Positions 7,502 to 16,782 are shown, numbered from the stretch's first letter. The stretch is 64,000 nt of DNA from an uncultured Lachnospiraceae bacterium (GCA_951802115.1 CATOPL010000010.1:1-64000); one strand, 5' to 3'. The notes: generated by a model from the sequence alone, not told the origin. Translations and numbers: made by a program.

Positions 7502-8497
7502 TTATAACAAGCCGGCCCTGCCGCGTCTTGCCTCTTTGGCGTCCGCCAGCACTTGTCTGAGGTTGGGAACCGCACAGACTACAATCAGCAGACATCCGAT
7601 AATGATCTTCAGCGTCTCCGAAGAAATATTCACGAGTCCCGTTCCATAACGGATCAGACCGATGATGAAGACACCAAGAATGACGCCGCCCACACGCCCT
7701 TTTCCTCCTGACGGACTCGCTCCGCCCAGAATCGCCATAGCGATAACTTCCATTTCAAATCCCTGTGCAATACTTGCCCTGACAGACGCCAGCTTCGCCG
7801 CCAGAAACAGTCCTGCAAATGCAGCGCACAGACCATTGACGCTGAACACGGCCAATTTAATACGGTCCGTGTAAATACCAGAAAAATAACTGGCTGTTTT
7901 ATTGGTTCCGATAGCGTACAGTCTTCTGCCAAAACAGGTGCGGTGTATCACATATGCAAAAAACAGGGTCAACAGTATAAACGTAAAGAGAATAACCGGA
8001 AGTCCCAGAACTTTATCCCATGCCAGGCCGGAGAGTTGTTTTGCATAGGATTTCAAAGATTCATCCTCCAGCAGCATATAGGCAAGTCCCCGAAACAAAA
8101 TCTGTGTTCCCAGCGTCACAATCGTAGAATTCAATTCCTTGAATTTCACAAGAAGAAATCCGTTGAACGCTCCGCACAGCGTTCCTACAGCCAACGCCAG
8201 CAGAATACAGACCATAAACGGCATTCTCTGCTCGCACGCCCATCCGGCAATACATCCTGACAGTGTAATAATAGAAGCGATGGAAATATCGATCTCTCCC
8301 AGGATCAGAACCATCATGGTTCCATATACCATCAATCCTTTATCCATAAAGTTAATCATGGAATTCATTACATTATTGTAATTCAGATAGTACGGCGACA
8401 GACTGATATTGATCACGTTGACCAGCAGAAAGATCAGGATCAGAAATGTTTCCCAGTGTGAAAAGAGATCTTTTATCTTGTCATTCGTTTGTTTCAT
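7502..8497 (-). CDS. ABC sugar transporter permease (RbsC/RhaP family)
   Basis: Inner-membrane permease of 331 residues with roughly ten hydrophobic segments. It carries the carbohydrate-permease signature MAILGGASPSGGKGRVGGVI, the motif contacted by the ATPase, and FKELNSTIVTLGTQ near the middle. The start is MKQTNDKIKDLF, preceded by AAAGGAGGG 8 nt away; the open frame extends further upstream but overlaps the preceding permease. It overlaps that permease by 17 bp. With the second permease it forms a heterodimeric channel, as in rhamnose and AI-2 importers. Both permeases retain the EAA-like loop, so both look functional. Confidence 0.9.
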   Translation of the reverse strand: MKQTNDKIKDLFSHWETFLILIFLLVNVINISLSPYYLNYNNVMNSMINFMDKGLMVYGTMMVLILGEIDISIASIITLSGCIAGWACEQRMPFMVCILLALAVGTLCGAFNGFLLVKFKELNSTIVTLGTQILFRGLAYMLLEDESLKSYAKQLSGLAWDKVLGLPVILFTFILLTLFFAYVIHRTCFGRRLYAIGTNKTASYFSGIYTDRIKLAVFSVNGLCAAFAGLFLAAKLASVRASIAQGFEMEVIAMAILGGASPSGGKGRVGGVILGVFIIGLIRYGTGLVNISSETLKIIIGCLLIVVCAVPNLRQVLADAKEARRGRAGLL

Positions 8498-9506
8498 TCT
8501 GTTCCCTCCTTTCCAGGGCTTTACGCGCCGCTCTTCTGCTGACCAGAGCATTGATGATAACCGAAATCAGGATCACTGCTCCACGGATTGCACGCTGCCA
8601 GAATGAAGACACCTGGATCAGCGGCAGAATATTGCTCAGCATTCCAAAGAGAAGGGAACCCAGAACCACGCCCGTCACAGTACCTGAACCACCGGTAATA
8701 CTGACGCCGCCCAGCACTACGGATGCAATAACATTCAGTTCAAAACCAGTAGCGCTTGTTCCCTGCGCACATGCATATTTACATACCCACAAGAGCCCTG
8801 CCAATCCGGCGATCATCCCACTCAGCATATAGGCCGCCCACTTTGTCCGCTCTGTATTGATCCCGGAAATGCGGGCGTTGGCTTCACTGTTTCCAACCGC
8901 ATAAATATGCCGGCCAAACCGGGTATGTCCCATAAATACAAACCCAAACACAACAACGATAACTGCAAACCACACCATGTAGTTGATACCCAGAAATGTT
9001 CCCGTGGAAATCGCCAGAAAGTTTTCTGTCATATCTGTCTGACTCACCCATTCCCCTTTGCTGAACAGATAGATAACGCCTCTTAAAATGTCGCAGGTGC
9101 CCAGTGTTCCAATCAGCGGAAAAATCCGAAGTTTTGCCACCACAAATCCGGTAATCGTCCCACATATAAGCCCTACACCCATAGCAATCAGGAACAGCGC
9201 CGCAATCGGTATCTGCCGGTGATCCCGAAGAACCAGCGCCGCGATCATTCCCGAAAGTCCCATCACAGAACCTACTGATAAGTCGATTCCTCCGCTGACA
9301 ATGACGATCATCATCCCGATGGACACCATAATCAGCATAGATGCCTCCCTCATTAGCTCATTTAAATTGGAGGCTGTCAGAAAACTCCCTCCGGTGCGAA
9401 GCTGTACCAGCGTTCCCACCGCCAGAATAATCAGCACCAGCGCCGCTTCCTGTGAATGGTCCGATAAAAAGTGACGTATTTTCTGCTTGTCCATATTTTC
9501 TGTCAT
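8481..9506 (-). CDS. ABC sugar transporter permease (RbsC/RhaQ family)
   Basis: Second permease of the importer, 341 residues, all-hydrophobic apart from short loops. Key stretches are IVSGGIDLSVGSVMGLSGMI, characteristic of the RbsC group, and VVLGGVSITGGSGTVTGVVL, the coupling loop. The start ATG at 9506 has GGGGGAG upstream and lies directly after the ATPase gene, with a 1-nt gap. The pairing of two unlike permeases with one double-ATPase and one binding protein matches the rhamnose/AI-2 (RhaPQTS) layout rather than the homodimeric ribose system. Confidence 0.9.
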   Translation of the reverse strand: MTENMDKQKIRHFLSDHSQEAALVLIILAVGTLVQLRTGGSFLTASNLNELMREASMLIMVSIGMMIVIVSGGIDLSVGSVMGLSGMIAALVLRDHRQIPIAALFLIAMGVGLICGTITGFVVAKLRIFPLIGTLGTCDILRGVIYLFSKGEWVSQTDMTENFLAISTGTFLGINYMVWFAVIVVVFGFVFMGHTRFGRHIYAVGNSEANARISGINTERTKWAAYMLSGMIAGLAGLLWVCKYACAQGTSATGFELNVIASVVLGGVSITGGSGTVTGVVLGSLLFGMLSNILPLIQVSSFWQRAIRGAVILISVIINALVSRRAARKALERREQNETNE

Positions 9507-9507
9507 G

Positions 9508-11022
9508 TCAGTCTCCCCCCTTCAGCATGTCGTCTGCAGAGTTCATCGCATAAGCCAGCATCTTCTCCTGAGTCGCCTCCTGCCTGTCAAGAATCTTCAC
9601 CAGAGTACCTTCATGCATAACCGCAATCCGGTCGCTCATGGCAAGAATCTCCGGCATCTCTGAGGAAATCAGTACTATGGCATATCCGCTGACCGCCAGT
9701 TCCGACATGATCGCGTAGATCTGTGACTTGGCCCCCACATCAACACCTTTGGTCGGTTCGTCCAGAATCAGTACATCGAGATCCATATTCAGAAGTTTCG
9801 CCAGTACAACCTTCTGCTGATTGCCTCCGGACAGGGCGCTGACCTTTTCAAATATATTTTTGTCCTTCACGGATAGTCGTGCAGAAAGCTGTTCTCCGTC
9901 TTCGCATTCTTTCTTCTTATTGATTCCTGCCGGGCTTTTATATTTCTCCAGAGAAGACAGCGTCTCATTCTGGTAGATTTCCCACGGGAGCAGCAACCCC
10001 TGAAGCTGTCGATCCTCCGGTAAATATCCCAGCTTTTTTTTCATCGCCTGCGCCGGATGGGTAAACCGGACGCTCTGTCCGTGCAGCAGCACTTCTCCGG
10101 AGTCATAAGGCGTAAGCCCGCAGACAGCCTGACACACTTCCGAGCGGCCCGCTCCTACCAGCCCCGTCAGCCCAAGGATTTCTCCTTTTCTTACAGAAAA
10201 ACTTACATTTCGGAAATACCCGGTTCTGCTTAAGCCTTTTACTTCCAGCGCCGTCTCTCCCAAAGTAACTTTGGCCTTTGGATACAGATCCTTGATCTCT
10301 CTTCCGACCATTGCCTGCACCAGGATCTCGTTCGTCACTTCTTCAATGCTCCAGGTACCAATATAAGAGGCGTCCCGAAAAACCGTCACGCTGTTCGCCA
10401 GACGATACATATCTTCCAGGCGGTGAGAAATAAAAAGAATCGATTTTCCTTCTGAACGCAGCTGTTCGGTAATCCGGTAAAGCTCCTCGCATTCCCGCTT
10501 GGAGAGCGCTGCCGTCGGCTCATCCATAATAACGATTTCTGCGTTGGCTGACACTGCTTTGGAAATTTCCACCACCTGCTGCTCTGCCACGCTTAAATTT
10601 CCCATCAGTGTATGCGGATCAATACCGGAACCAAGACTCACTAAAAGTTCTTTCGCCCGTCTGTGCATTTCCTGCCAGTCCAAAAGTCCGAACCGGTTTT
10701 TCAGCTCATGTCCGATAAAAATGTTTTCTGTCACGCTCAAATGAACATACGTCGTGCTGTGCTGGTAGATTGCTGCAATGCTTTTTGCCGCCGAATCATT
10801 GGTATTCTGAAAAAATACCTCTTCGCCGTTCACCAGCATCTGCCCTTCATCCGGCTTATGTACCCCTGTGATTACTTTAATCAGCGTGGACTTTCCCGCT
10901 CCGTTTTCCCCCATTAACGCGTGGATCTCTCCTTTTTTCAGCCGGAACTGCACATGATTCAGCGCTACTACACCCGGAAAACGTTTTGTAATGTCTCTTA
11001 GTTCCAATACATACTCGCTCAT
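9508..11022 (-). CDS. ABC sugar transporter, double ATP-binding subunit
   Basis: Cytoplasmic ATPase of 504 residues with two fused nucleotide-binding domains, as in RbsA, XylG and RhaT. The first domain has a normal Walker A (GENGAGKST), signature LSVAEQQVVEIS and Walker B IVIMDEPTAAL. The second has a divergent Walker A (GLVGAGRSEV), signature LSGGNQQKVVLAK and LILDEPTKGVDVG. The reduced second P-loop is normal for this family. It powers import through the two permeases downstream. GGGGG precedes the ATG. The upstream epimerase gene ends 15 bp before the start, so all belong to one transcript. Confidence 0.95.
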   Translation of the reverse strand: MSEYVLELRDITKRFPGVVALNHVQFRLKKGEIHALMGENGAGKSTLIKVITGVHKPDEGQMLVNGEEVFFQNTNDSAAKSIAAIYQHSTTYVHLSVTENIFIGHELKNRFGLLDWQEMHRRAKELLVSLGSGIDPHTLMGNLSVAEQQVVEISKAVSANAEIVIMDEPTAALSKRECEELYRITEQLRSEGKSILFISHRLEDMYRLANSVTVFRDASYIGTWSIEEVTNEILVQAMVGREIKDLYPKAKVTLGETALEVKGLSRTGYFRNVSFSVRKGEILGLTGLVGAGRSEVCQAVCGLTPYDSGEVLLHGQSVRFTHPAQAMKKKLGYLPEDRQLQGLLLPWEIYQNETLSSLEKYKSPAGINKKKECEDGEQLSARLSVKDKNIFEKVSALSGGNQQKVVLAKLLNMDLDVLILDEPTKGVDVGAKSQIYAIMSELAVSGYAIVLISSEMPEILAMSDRIAVMHEGTLVKILDRQEATQEKMLAYAMNSADDMLKGGD

Positions 11023-11037
11023 ATCAGTCCCCCCGTG

Positions 11038-11868
11038 TTATAAATTCAAGTCTTTGCGGATCTGCCCGAGTACTCTGGAAGCGTTGGCAAGCAGAAGCTC
11101 CGGATCTTTATAACATTCTGAGTAAAGTTCTACGGTTACATACCCCTCAAATCCATATTCCTGAAACACTTTCAGCATATCTGCAACCGGAAGTTCCCCG
11201 GTGTCCAGACGAAGATGAGCGTCTGTTCGTCCGTCATTGTTGCAGATATGAATATAGTTCATCCTGCTGCCGAGCTTCTCAAAATACGCACTGTAAGGCT
11301 CATAGGCAATATGAGGCGGAACTACATCCAGCATTGCCTCAATATTGGGAAGACCAATCTCCCGGATCGCTTCCAGACAGTCATCAGAAGTAGTGATAAC
11401 CGGGCTTTCCATCGGTGTCAGCGCTTCAATCATCAGTTTCACAGAATGCTGCAGCGCATATTCTCCCAGTTCTTTCATATTTTCAATAAATCTCTGCCAG
11501 CTTTCTCTGCGCGGCGTCTCGTAGCCCGGATGATCCGCCACCATCAGCATCCTCGGCACTTGCATCTGCTCGCATGCCTGTATCGCTGTTTTAAAATAAG
11601 AAAGTGCGTCCTTCCTTTCCCGCATGTCCGATGAACACAGATTATACGGCATCCCCAGCGCGTTGGGCGTATACACCGGAACCTCCAGTCCATAGATTTT
11701 CTTCAAATCCATGACCTTTTGGATCTCCCCGGAATCCATGTCATACGGATATGCATGCGGTCTTCCGCCCCATATTTCAATTCCGTCAAATCCGTATCTG
11801 GCTGCCGCTTTAAACGCCGTTTCCAGTGAAAATCTTCTGAAATCCAATGAAAAGCATCCAAATTTCAA
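11038..11868 (-). CDS. FrlC-like sugar epimerase/isomerase (TIM barrel)
   Basis: A 276-residue AP-endonuclease-2-fold sugar isomerase/epimerase, closest in my recollection to FrlC, the fructoselysine 3-epimerase (shared YGFDGIEIWGGRPHAYP near residue 25). Likely metal ligands are the Glu in MIEALTP, Asp in AMLDVVPPH, His in YIHICNNDG and Glu in VTVELYSE. In this operon it more plausibly epimerises a free ketose at C3 than fructoselysine, because no fructoselysine kinase or deglycase is present. It starts with TTG, overlapping the ribulokinase stop by 4 bp (TTGA) with AGGGGAG 7 nt upstream, an unusual start that implies translational coupling. Confidence 0.85.
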   Translation of the reverse strand: MKFGCFSLDFRRFSLETAFKAAARYGFDGIEIWGGRPHAYPYDMDSGEIQKVMDLKKIYGLEVPVYTPNALGMPYNLCSSDMRERKDALSYFKTAIQACEQMQVPRMLMVADHPGYETPRRESWQRFIENMKELGEYALQHSVKLMIEALTPMESPVITTSDDCLEAIREIGLPNIEAMLDVVPPHIAYEPYSAYFEKLGSRMNYIHICNNDGRTDAHLRLDTGELPVADMLKVFQEYGFEGYVTVELYSECYKDPELLLANASRVLGQIRKDLNL

Positions 11869-13529
11869 TCTTCTTCTCCCCTTTCTGTCTGCTTTTTTAA
11901 GCGTTTCATGATCTGGTTTTCCCTGCCGAAATAATGATACAGTTTCCTGTATTCTTCATATAAAATATCATAATGCGTACGATATCGTTTTTCCGGCATA
12001 TGGACCCGGCTCACCTTCCCTCCCATGGCCTCTGCGGCTTCCTTCAGGCTGTCGTATCCGCCGGATTTTTTGCCCGCTGCCGACGCGCCGTAAATGGCGC
12101 TTCCGACACAGCTTCCATTCTCGACCCCGGAGATCAGTACCGGTATTCCCATAATATCCGAAAACACCTGCATAAGAAATGGATTTTTGCTGGCAACTCC
12201 CCCTGTTGCATACATTTTTGTCACCTGAATTCCATATTGTTTAAACTGTTCAATGATTCGGCGTTTTCCAAATGCCAGCGCCTCCGCCAGTGCGCGATAA
12301 ACGTCCTCGCACCGCGTTCCCATATGCATGCCCAGAATCATTCCGGACAAATCTGTATCTAAAAGTACCGACCGGTTCCCATTCCACCAGTCCAGTGCCA
12401 GCAGCCCCGACTGCAGAGGCCCTGCAGCTTCCGCCAGCCCGTTCAGATAATCGAAAATATTGATTCCCGACTCTTCTGCTTTCCGCATATAGTCTCCGGG
12501 CACCCAGTTTTTTACGAACCATCCAAACAGATCCCCCATCGTAGCCTGCCCGGCTTCATATCCATACATGCCGGGAAGCATACTGTCTGCCGATACTCCA
12601 TACAATCCCGGGATCCCGATTCCCTGCGGGTACACCAGCATATCGCAGCTTGAGGTTCCCATCACAGACAGAAGAACTCCTTCTTCTGAAAGCCCGGCCC
12701 CCACAAACGCCGCCTGGCAGTCCCCCAGCCCTGCTGCAACCGGAATCCCTGCCGGAAGACCATACTGACGCGCCCGCTTTGCTGTCAGATAACCGACCGG
12801 TGCTCCTACATCGACCAGTTCCCCTGTCAGCTTTTTTTCAGCTGCACTCCCAAAGCCTGCCGCCGCTTCTTCCAGATATTCTCCGGACGGATATCCGTCT
12901 GACGGATTCCAAAGTGCGGCGCAGCCTGCAATACTTTTGCTGCGCTTCCCGGAACCGGTCAGCCAGAACGGAATCCAGTCCGCCAGTTCCACAAACTTCT
13001 CCGCTCTGTGATACACTTTTGGAGCCTGCTCCAACGTCTCCAGCATCTTGGGAAACATGGTTTCCGCGTAAATTTCCCCGCCGCAGAATGAAAGAAATGC
13101 TTCTTCCCGCTTTCTGGCCGTCACTGTCAGCTTTTCTGCCTGTCGCTGCGCTCCGTGATGTTTCCACAGTTTGACATAAGCATACGGATTGCTTCTGAAC
13201 TCCTCATGAAAACAGAGCGGCATTCCTTTTTCATCCACCGGCATCATCGTGCACTGCGTGAAATCAACCCCGATACCGATCACCCGTTCTGCCAGTTCCC
13301 AGGAACCGGCAAACAATTCTCTCATTAAATGCTCCAGCGCCTCTGTGTAATCCCGCGGATGCTGCAACGCAAATCCCGGGCCAAGTCTTGTCCCGTCCGG
13401 AAGATATTCCGTCATCACCCCATGAGGATACTGAAAACCGGCATTTCTTATAATATTTCCATCCATATCCACCAGCATGGCTCTGGCTTCTTCTGTCCCA
13501 AAGTCAATCCCTATACTGTAACATTTCAT
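11865..13529 (-). CDS. araB: Ribulokinase (AraB type)
   Basis: FGGY-family kinase of 554 residues that phosphorylates L-ribulose (and often other 2-ketopentoses) to the 5-phosphate. It tracks Bacillus AraB along its full length: IGIDFGTEEARAML at the N-terminus, FALQHPRDYTEALE, GIGVDFTQCTMMPVD, YVKLWKHHGAQRQAE, LLALDWWNGNRSVL, and a C-terminal Tyr-His-Tyr-Phe-Gly motif before MKRLK. The start MKCYSIG is chosen because AGGTGG lies 6 nt upstream; an earlier TTG would overlap that site. There is no arabinose isomerase (AraA) in the window, so the entry sugar is probably a ketopentose or arises from a pentitol. The araD homologue is 81 bp upstream. Confidence 0.92.
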   Translation of the reverse strand: MKCYSIGIDFGTEEARAMLVDMDGNIIRNAGFQYPHGVMTEYLPDGTRLGPGFALQHPRDYTEALEHLMRELFAGSWELAERVIGIGVDFTQCTMMPVDEKGMPLCFHEEFRSNPYAYVKLWKHHGAQRQAEKLTVTARKREEAFLSFCGGEIYAETMFPKMLETLEQAPKVYHRAEKFVELADWIPFWLTGSGKRSKSIAGCAALWNPSDGYPSGEYLEEAAAGFGSAAEKKLTGELVDVGAPVGYLTAKRARQYGLPAGIPVAAGLGDCQAAFVGAGLSEEGVLLSVMGTSSCDMLVYPQGIGIPGLYGVSADSMLPGMYGYEAGQATMGDLFGWFVKNWVPGDYMRKAEESGINIFDYLNGLAEAAGPLQSGLLALDWWNGNRSVLLDTDLSGMILGMHMGTRCEDVYRALAEALAFGKRRIIEQFKQYGIQVTKMYATGGVASKNPFLMQVFSDIMGIPVLISGVENGSCVGSAIYGASAAGKKSGGYDSLKEAAEAMGGKVSRVHMPEKRYRTHYDILYEEYRKLYHYFGRENQIMKRLKKQTERGEED

Positions 13530-13610
13530 TTTCTGCCACCTGTTCAAACTTCAACATCCGTTGTTTCCGGCGCCTGCTGTTCTTGCTTTCTCCTTACATG
13601 TTTCCGCAGA

Positions 13611-14249
13611 TTATTGTCCGTAAGTTTCCCAACCGGCCTTTTCCTGTGCAATCAGTTCCGGTGCAAGCGCTGGTATCCCGGCTCCCATGGCTTTTGCCAG
13701 CACATACGTCTTTGCCGCTTCTTCCAGATATATGGCAGCATACAGCGCTTCCTTCAGATCTCCCCCATAAGTAATGACTCCATGATGTTTCAGAATCACC
13801 GCCAGTGAATCACCGGCGTACCGGACTGCCAGTTCTCCCATCCCAACCGCTGAAGACGGGGTAAAGGGAGCTACCTTAACCGGATTTTTACAGGCGTCCA
13901 TAATCGTTACCAGAAAATCCGGAAGTTCGTCCGCCGCAAAGCCGGCGGCAGTCGCCCAGGGCTGATGGGTATGAATCACCGCCCGGATTTGAGGCATATG
14001 TTCAAACATATAGACAAGCGCCGAAGAATCGGAAGACGGTTTGCGTATTCCTTCAATTACACGGCATGATCCGTCGATCAGGCATACATCGTCCGGAACC
14101 ATCTCTTCATACACCATTCCTGACGGAGTCACCAGATACTGATTTTCTCCTACCCGCATACTGATATTTCCACCTGACAGTGACACAAGATTGCATCTCT
14201 TAATTTCCAGAGCCGCATCCAGTACCTGCTTTTTTTCTTTTTCAAACAT
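13611..14249 (-). CDS. Class II aldolase / L-ribulose-5-phosphate 4-epimerase family
   Basis: Zinc enzyme of 212 residues in the AraD/FucA superfamily. The zinc histidines appear as AVIHTHQPW and LKHHGV, and the phosphate-binding residues as SLSGGNISMR and VTPSGMVYEEM. In this setting (kinase, UlaE-type epimerase) conversion of L-ribulose 5-phosphate to D-xylulose 5-phosphate is the best guess, but a retro-aldol role on a ketose 1-phosphate cannot be excluded from sequence alone. The usual KPSSE..H motif reads KPSSDSSALVYMF here, a deviation in the segment that often carries an extra His. Its ATG lies inside the ulaE stop (ATGTTTGA, 8-bp overlap), consistent with tight coupling. Confidence 0.85.
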   Translation of the reverse strand: MFEKEKKQVLDAALEIKRCNLVSLSGGNISMRVGENQYLVTPSGMVYEEMVPDDVCLIDGSCRVIEGIRKPSSDSSALVYMFEHMPQIRAVIHTHQPWATAAGFAADELPDFLVTIMDACKNPVKVAPFTPSSAVGMGELAVRYAGDSLAVILKHHGVITYGGDLKEALYAAIYLEEAAKTYVLAKAMGAGIPALAPELIAQEKAGWETYGQ

Positions 14250-15090
14250 TTTCTCTTACCTTTCTGATATGTAATTCCATGTATTCCCGCGCCTGCCGGA
14301 TCGCTTCCTGATACTCTGGACGTTCCGTATTCCACATCTCCACCACCAGAGGTCCGCAGAATCCGATTTCATCCAATTTCCGAAATACTCCTTCAAAATC
14401 CAGATATCCGCTTCCAAAAGGAATCGTTGCATCATAGATACCCGGAAGCGAATCTCTCATATGCACCGCTGCGATGTGTCCCTTCCCCCAGGGCAGCTCC
14501 TCCAGGGGATTGATCCCCAGAGAATTGATATTTGCCACATCCGGATAGATCTGCAGACAGTGAGAATCAATCTCTTTCACTACTTCCATCGTATCTCTGA
14601 CTGCCAGAAGATTTCCTTCTACAGGTTCAATCGCCAGCATCATACACGCCCGTTCCGCCATGCGGGATGACAGATAGATATTTTCCACATAGCGTTTTCT
14701 TGTCTCCGGTGTCCGCTCCTCCTGATCATAGACGTCAAAACCGGAAAGCTGAATGATGCGGATACCCAGTCTGCCGCAAAGCTCGATCGCTTTCTCCATA
14801 ATCTTCATCCCGGTTTTTATTGTTTCCGGATCACTGCTTCCCAGCGGAAATCTCTTATGCCCGCTCAGACACATGGTCAGAATCTTCATATTCTGAGCAA
14901 GGGCGGCCTTCCAGACCTCCTCTACCTCCTCCTTTCCCCAGGACAGACGTTTCAGCCGTTCGTCGGTAGCGTCAATACTGAATTCAAAAGACTGGTACCC
15001 GGCCTCTCTTGCATCCTGAAACATGTTTTCAAATGAACTGGGCCTTACTGCTTTCTCATAGATTCCAAAAACCGGCATTTCACCCGACAT
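14242..15090 (-). CDS. L-ribulose-5-phosphate 3-epimerase (UlaE/SgaU family)
   Basis: TIM-barrel epimerase of 282 residues that interconverts L-xylulose 5-phosphate and L-ribulose 5-phosphate. It matches UlaE over its length: FGIYEKAV, FEFSIDATDERLKRLSW, MCLSGHKRFPLGSSD, GIRIIQLSGFDVYDQE, and GHIAAVHMRDSLPG. Metal ligands would be the Glu in LAIEPVE, Asp in IYPDVANIN, His in AVHMRDS and Glu in VVEMWNTE. It connects the L-xylulose kinase of the divergent operon to the AraD-type enzyme, so L-xylulose and L-ribulose can both be drained. AGAGGG precedes the ATG, which overlaps the end of the preceding epimerase gene by 11 bp. Confidence 0.9.
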   Translation of the reverse strand: MSGEMPVFGIYEKAVRPSSFENMFQDAREAGYQSFEFSIDATDERLKRLSWGKEEVEEVWKAALAQNMKILTMCLSGHKRFPLGSSDPETIKTGMKIMEKAIELCGRLGIRIIQLSGFDVYDQEERTPETRKRYVENIYLSSRMAERACMMLAIEPVEGNLLAVRDTMEVVKEIDSHCLQIYPDVANINSLGINPLEELPWGKGHIAAVHMRDSLPGIYDATIPFGSGYLDFEGVFRKLDEIGFCGPLVVEMWNTERPEYQEAIRQAREYMELHIRKVRENV

Positions 15091-15742
15091 CTCTTTTCCC
15101 TCTCCGTTCTGCTCTTTTTGTCAGCTCCCGGAGTTTTTCTCCCGGTTCTGCCGCTTTCCACACAGCTCTTCCCATAACCAGAATATCCGCTCCGGCCTCC
15201 AGAACCTGCTCCATATTTTCTTCTGACACTCCGCCGTCCGCCATAATCCTGATCCGATCGGAAAATATTTCCCTTGCCCGCCTCAGCTTCTTTAACATAT
15301 ATGGATTAAATTCCTGTCCTTTTCCATCCGGCTCCGAAGTCATAATCAGCACATAGTCGAGACTGTCTTCGTAGGAAAGTGCTGAGTCTACCGGCTCCAT
15401 ACAGTTAAAAGCAAGTCCTGCTTTTCCCCCTCTTTCCCGAATCCGGTTCAGATACACTGCCGGATAAGACACCGCTTCGATATGAAAAGCAATTTTCCTG
15501 ATTCCAAGATCCAGAAGCTCTTCCAGATAAATACCCGGATCCGTTACCATCAAATGCGCATCCAGTTCCTGGCCTGCACGCTCTGCCACTGCCCGCACTG
15601 TTTTCATACCGAAAGTAAGATTAGGAACGAAATTCCCGTCTTCCAGATCCAGATGAAGAAACGGATGCCCTTCAAGCTGATCGATCTGGTCCGCGAGCCT
15701 GAGCGGATCTGCCGATGCAAGAGAAGGATTGATTCTGGTCAT
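15080..15742 (-). CDS. Ribulose-phosphate 3-epimerase family
   Basis: A 220-residue TIM-barrel epimerase acting on D-ribulose 5-phosphate/D-xylulose 5-phosphate or on D-allulose 6-phosphate. Typical motifs are INPSLASADPL at the N-terminus, HLDLEDGNFVPNLTFG with the metal-binding His and catalytic Asp, DAHLMVTDP, and ADGGVSEENM. It is the first gene of the nine-gene operon. The start MTRINPSLAS is chosen over the longer frame because AAAGGAGG lies 10 nt before it and known proteins begin there. It would pass the xylulose 5-phosphate made downstream to ribulose 5-phosphate. A housekeeping Rpe elsewhere is likely, so this may be a pathway-dedicated paralogue. Confidence 0.88.
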   Translation of the reverse strand: MTRINPSLASADPLRLADQIDQLEGHPFLHLDLEDGNFVPNLTFGMKTVRAVAERAGQELDAHLMVTDPGIYLEELLDLGIRKIAFHIEAVSYPAVYLNRIRERGGKAGLAFNCMEPVDSALSYEDSLDYVLIMTSEPDGKGQEFNPYMLKKLRRAREIFSDRIRIMADGGVSEENMEQVLEAGADILVMGRAVWKAAEPGEKLRELTKRAERRGKRDVG

Positions 15743-15800
15743 GACGCATTCGCCTCCTTTTTTGACTCTTTTTTCAATACTTTTCTCTTTTTGTGACATA

Positions 15801-15829
15801 ATCATAGCATATCTCGATCTATTTTGCAA
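15801..15829 (-). promoter_or_regulatory. Promoter of the pentulose operon
   Basis: Minus-strand -35 TTGCAA (15824-15829), 17-bp spacer, -10 TATGAT (15801-15806) preceded by TGC, an extended -10. It is the only strong promoter I can see for the nine genes to its left. Confidence 0.75.
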
Positions 15830-15852
15830 CTTTTTTATACAAAAATGATTTA

Positions 15853-15890
15853 TTTTGATTTTTATGTTGTCTTTTTTGATTTTTCATGTT
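15853..15890. promoter_or_regulatory. Candidate DeoR operator, two direct repeats
   Basis: TTTTGATTTTTATGTT (15853-15868) and TTTTGATTTTTCATGTT (15874-15890) are spaced 21 bp start to start, two helical turns. They overlap the -35 box and spacer of the sgcQ promoter. The same motif is found in front of the HAD gene (20122-20136). Confidence 0.6.
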
Positions 15891-15895
15891 ATTCT
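15867..15895 (+). promoter_or_regulatory. Promoter of the sgcQ-lyxK-deoR operon
   Basis: -35 TTGTCT (15867-15872), 17-bp spacer, -10 TATTCT (15890-15895). It is divergent from the pentulose operon promoter and embedded in the TTTTGATTTTT repeats. Confidence 0.6.
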
Positions 15896-15946
15896 TGCAT
15901 TGTGGACAGCACCAGAAAATCCAATTTCAGAAAGGGGAATATGACT

Positions 15947-16759
15947 ATGAACTGGATGGAAGAATTATTCGGAGTAAAAAAACCAATTATCGCCATGTGC
16001 CACCTGCAGCCTCTGCCGGGAGATCCTCACTATGATCAGGAGGCGGGAATGGAGCATGTGGTAGAATGCGCAAAAAAAGATCTGCATGCTCTGCAGGACG
16101 GCGGGGTGGACGGCATTATGTTTTCTAATGAATTCAGCCTGCCATATCTTACAAAAATAGAACCGATTACGATTGCAGCCATGGGCTATGTTATTGGTTC
16201 CATCCGCTCCGAAATCACCGTACCTTACGGCGTCAACTGTCTGTGGGATCCTATCGCTTCCCTGGACCTTTGCGTCTCTGTCGGCGGAAAATTTATTCGT
16301 GAAATTATCAGCGGCGTTTATGCCTCCGACTTTGGGCTTTGGAATACCAATGTAGGGCAGACCGTCCGTCACCAGATGGCAATCGGCGGGAAAGACATCA
16401 AGCTGCTCTACAATATTGTTCCGGAAGCTGCCAGATATCTGGCCGATCGCCCGATTGAAGAGATCGCGCGTTCCACAGAGTTCAACAATCAGCCGGATGC
16501 CATCTGCGTCTCCGGGCTTACAGCCGGAAGTGAAACGGATACGCAGGTTCTTTCGCGTGTCAAGACATCTGTCAGACGTACGCCGATCCTGTGCAATACC
16601 GGCTGCAACAAGGACAATATCGTGAGACAGCTCACTCATTCCGACGGCGCCGTATGCGCTACCACTTTCAAATATGAAGGTATTTTTGAAAATGCGGTCG
16701 ATGTAAACCGCGTAAAAGAATTCATGGATATTGTAAAAGAATTCAGAAAAACGCTGTAA
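15947..16759 (+). CDS. BtpA/SgcQ family protein
   Basis: A 270-residue TIM-barrel-like protein of the BtpA/SgcQ family. It starts MNWMEELFGVKKPIIAMCHL and contains LPGDPHYD, GGVDGIMFSNEFSLPY and PILCNTGCNKDNI. The biochemical activity of this family is not established, although members are common in sugar-catabolic operons, as here. AAGGGG precedes two ATGs; the second, nine nt away, is preferred, because the first is only 3 nt from the site. It is the first gene of the plus-strand operon with the L-xylulose kinase and the DeoR repressor. A strong 17-bp hairpin follows, which may reduce readthrough into the kinase gene. Confidence 0.85.
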   Translation: MNWMEELFGVKKPIIAMCHLQPLPGDPHYDQEAGMEHVVECAKKDLHALQDGGVDGIMFSNEFSLPYLTKIEPITIAAMGYVIGSIRSEITVPYGVNCLWDPIASLDLCVSVGGKFIREIISGVYASDFGLWNTNVGQTVRHQMAIGGKDIKLLYNIVPEAARYLADRPIEEIARSTEFNNQPDAICVSGLTAGSETDTQVLSRVKTSVRRTPILCNTGCNKDNIVRQLTHSDGAVCATTFKYEGIFENAVDVNRVKEFMDIVKEFRKTL

Positions 16760-16782
16760 ACCGCTGCTTTGGCAGACAAATA

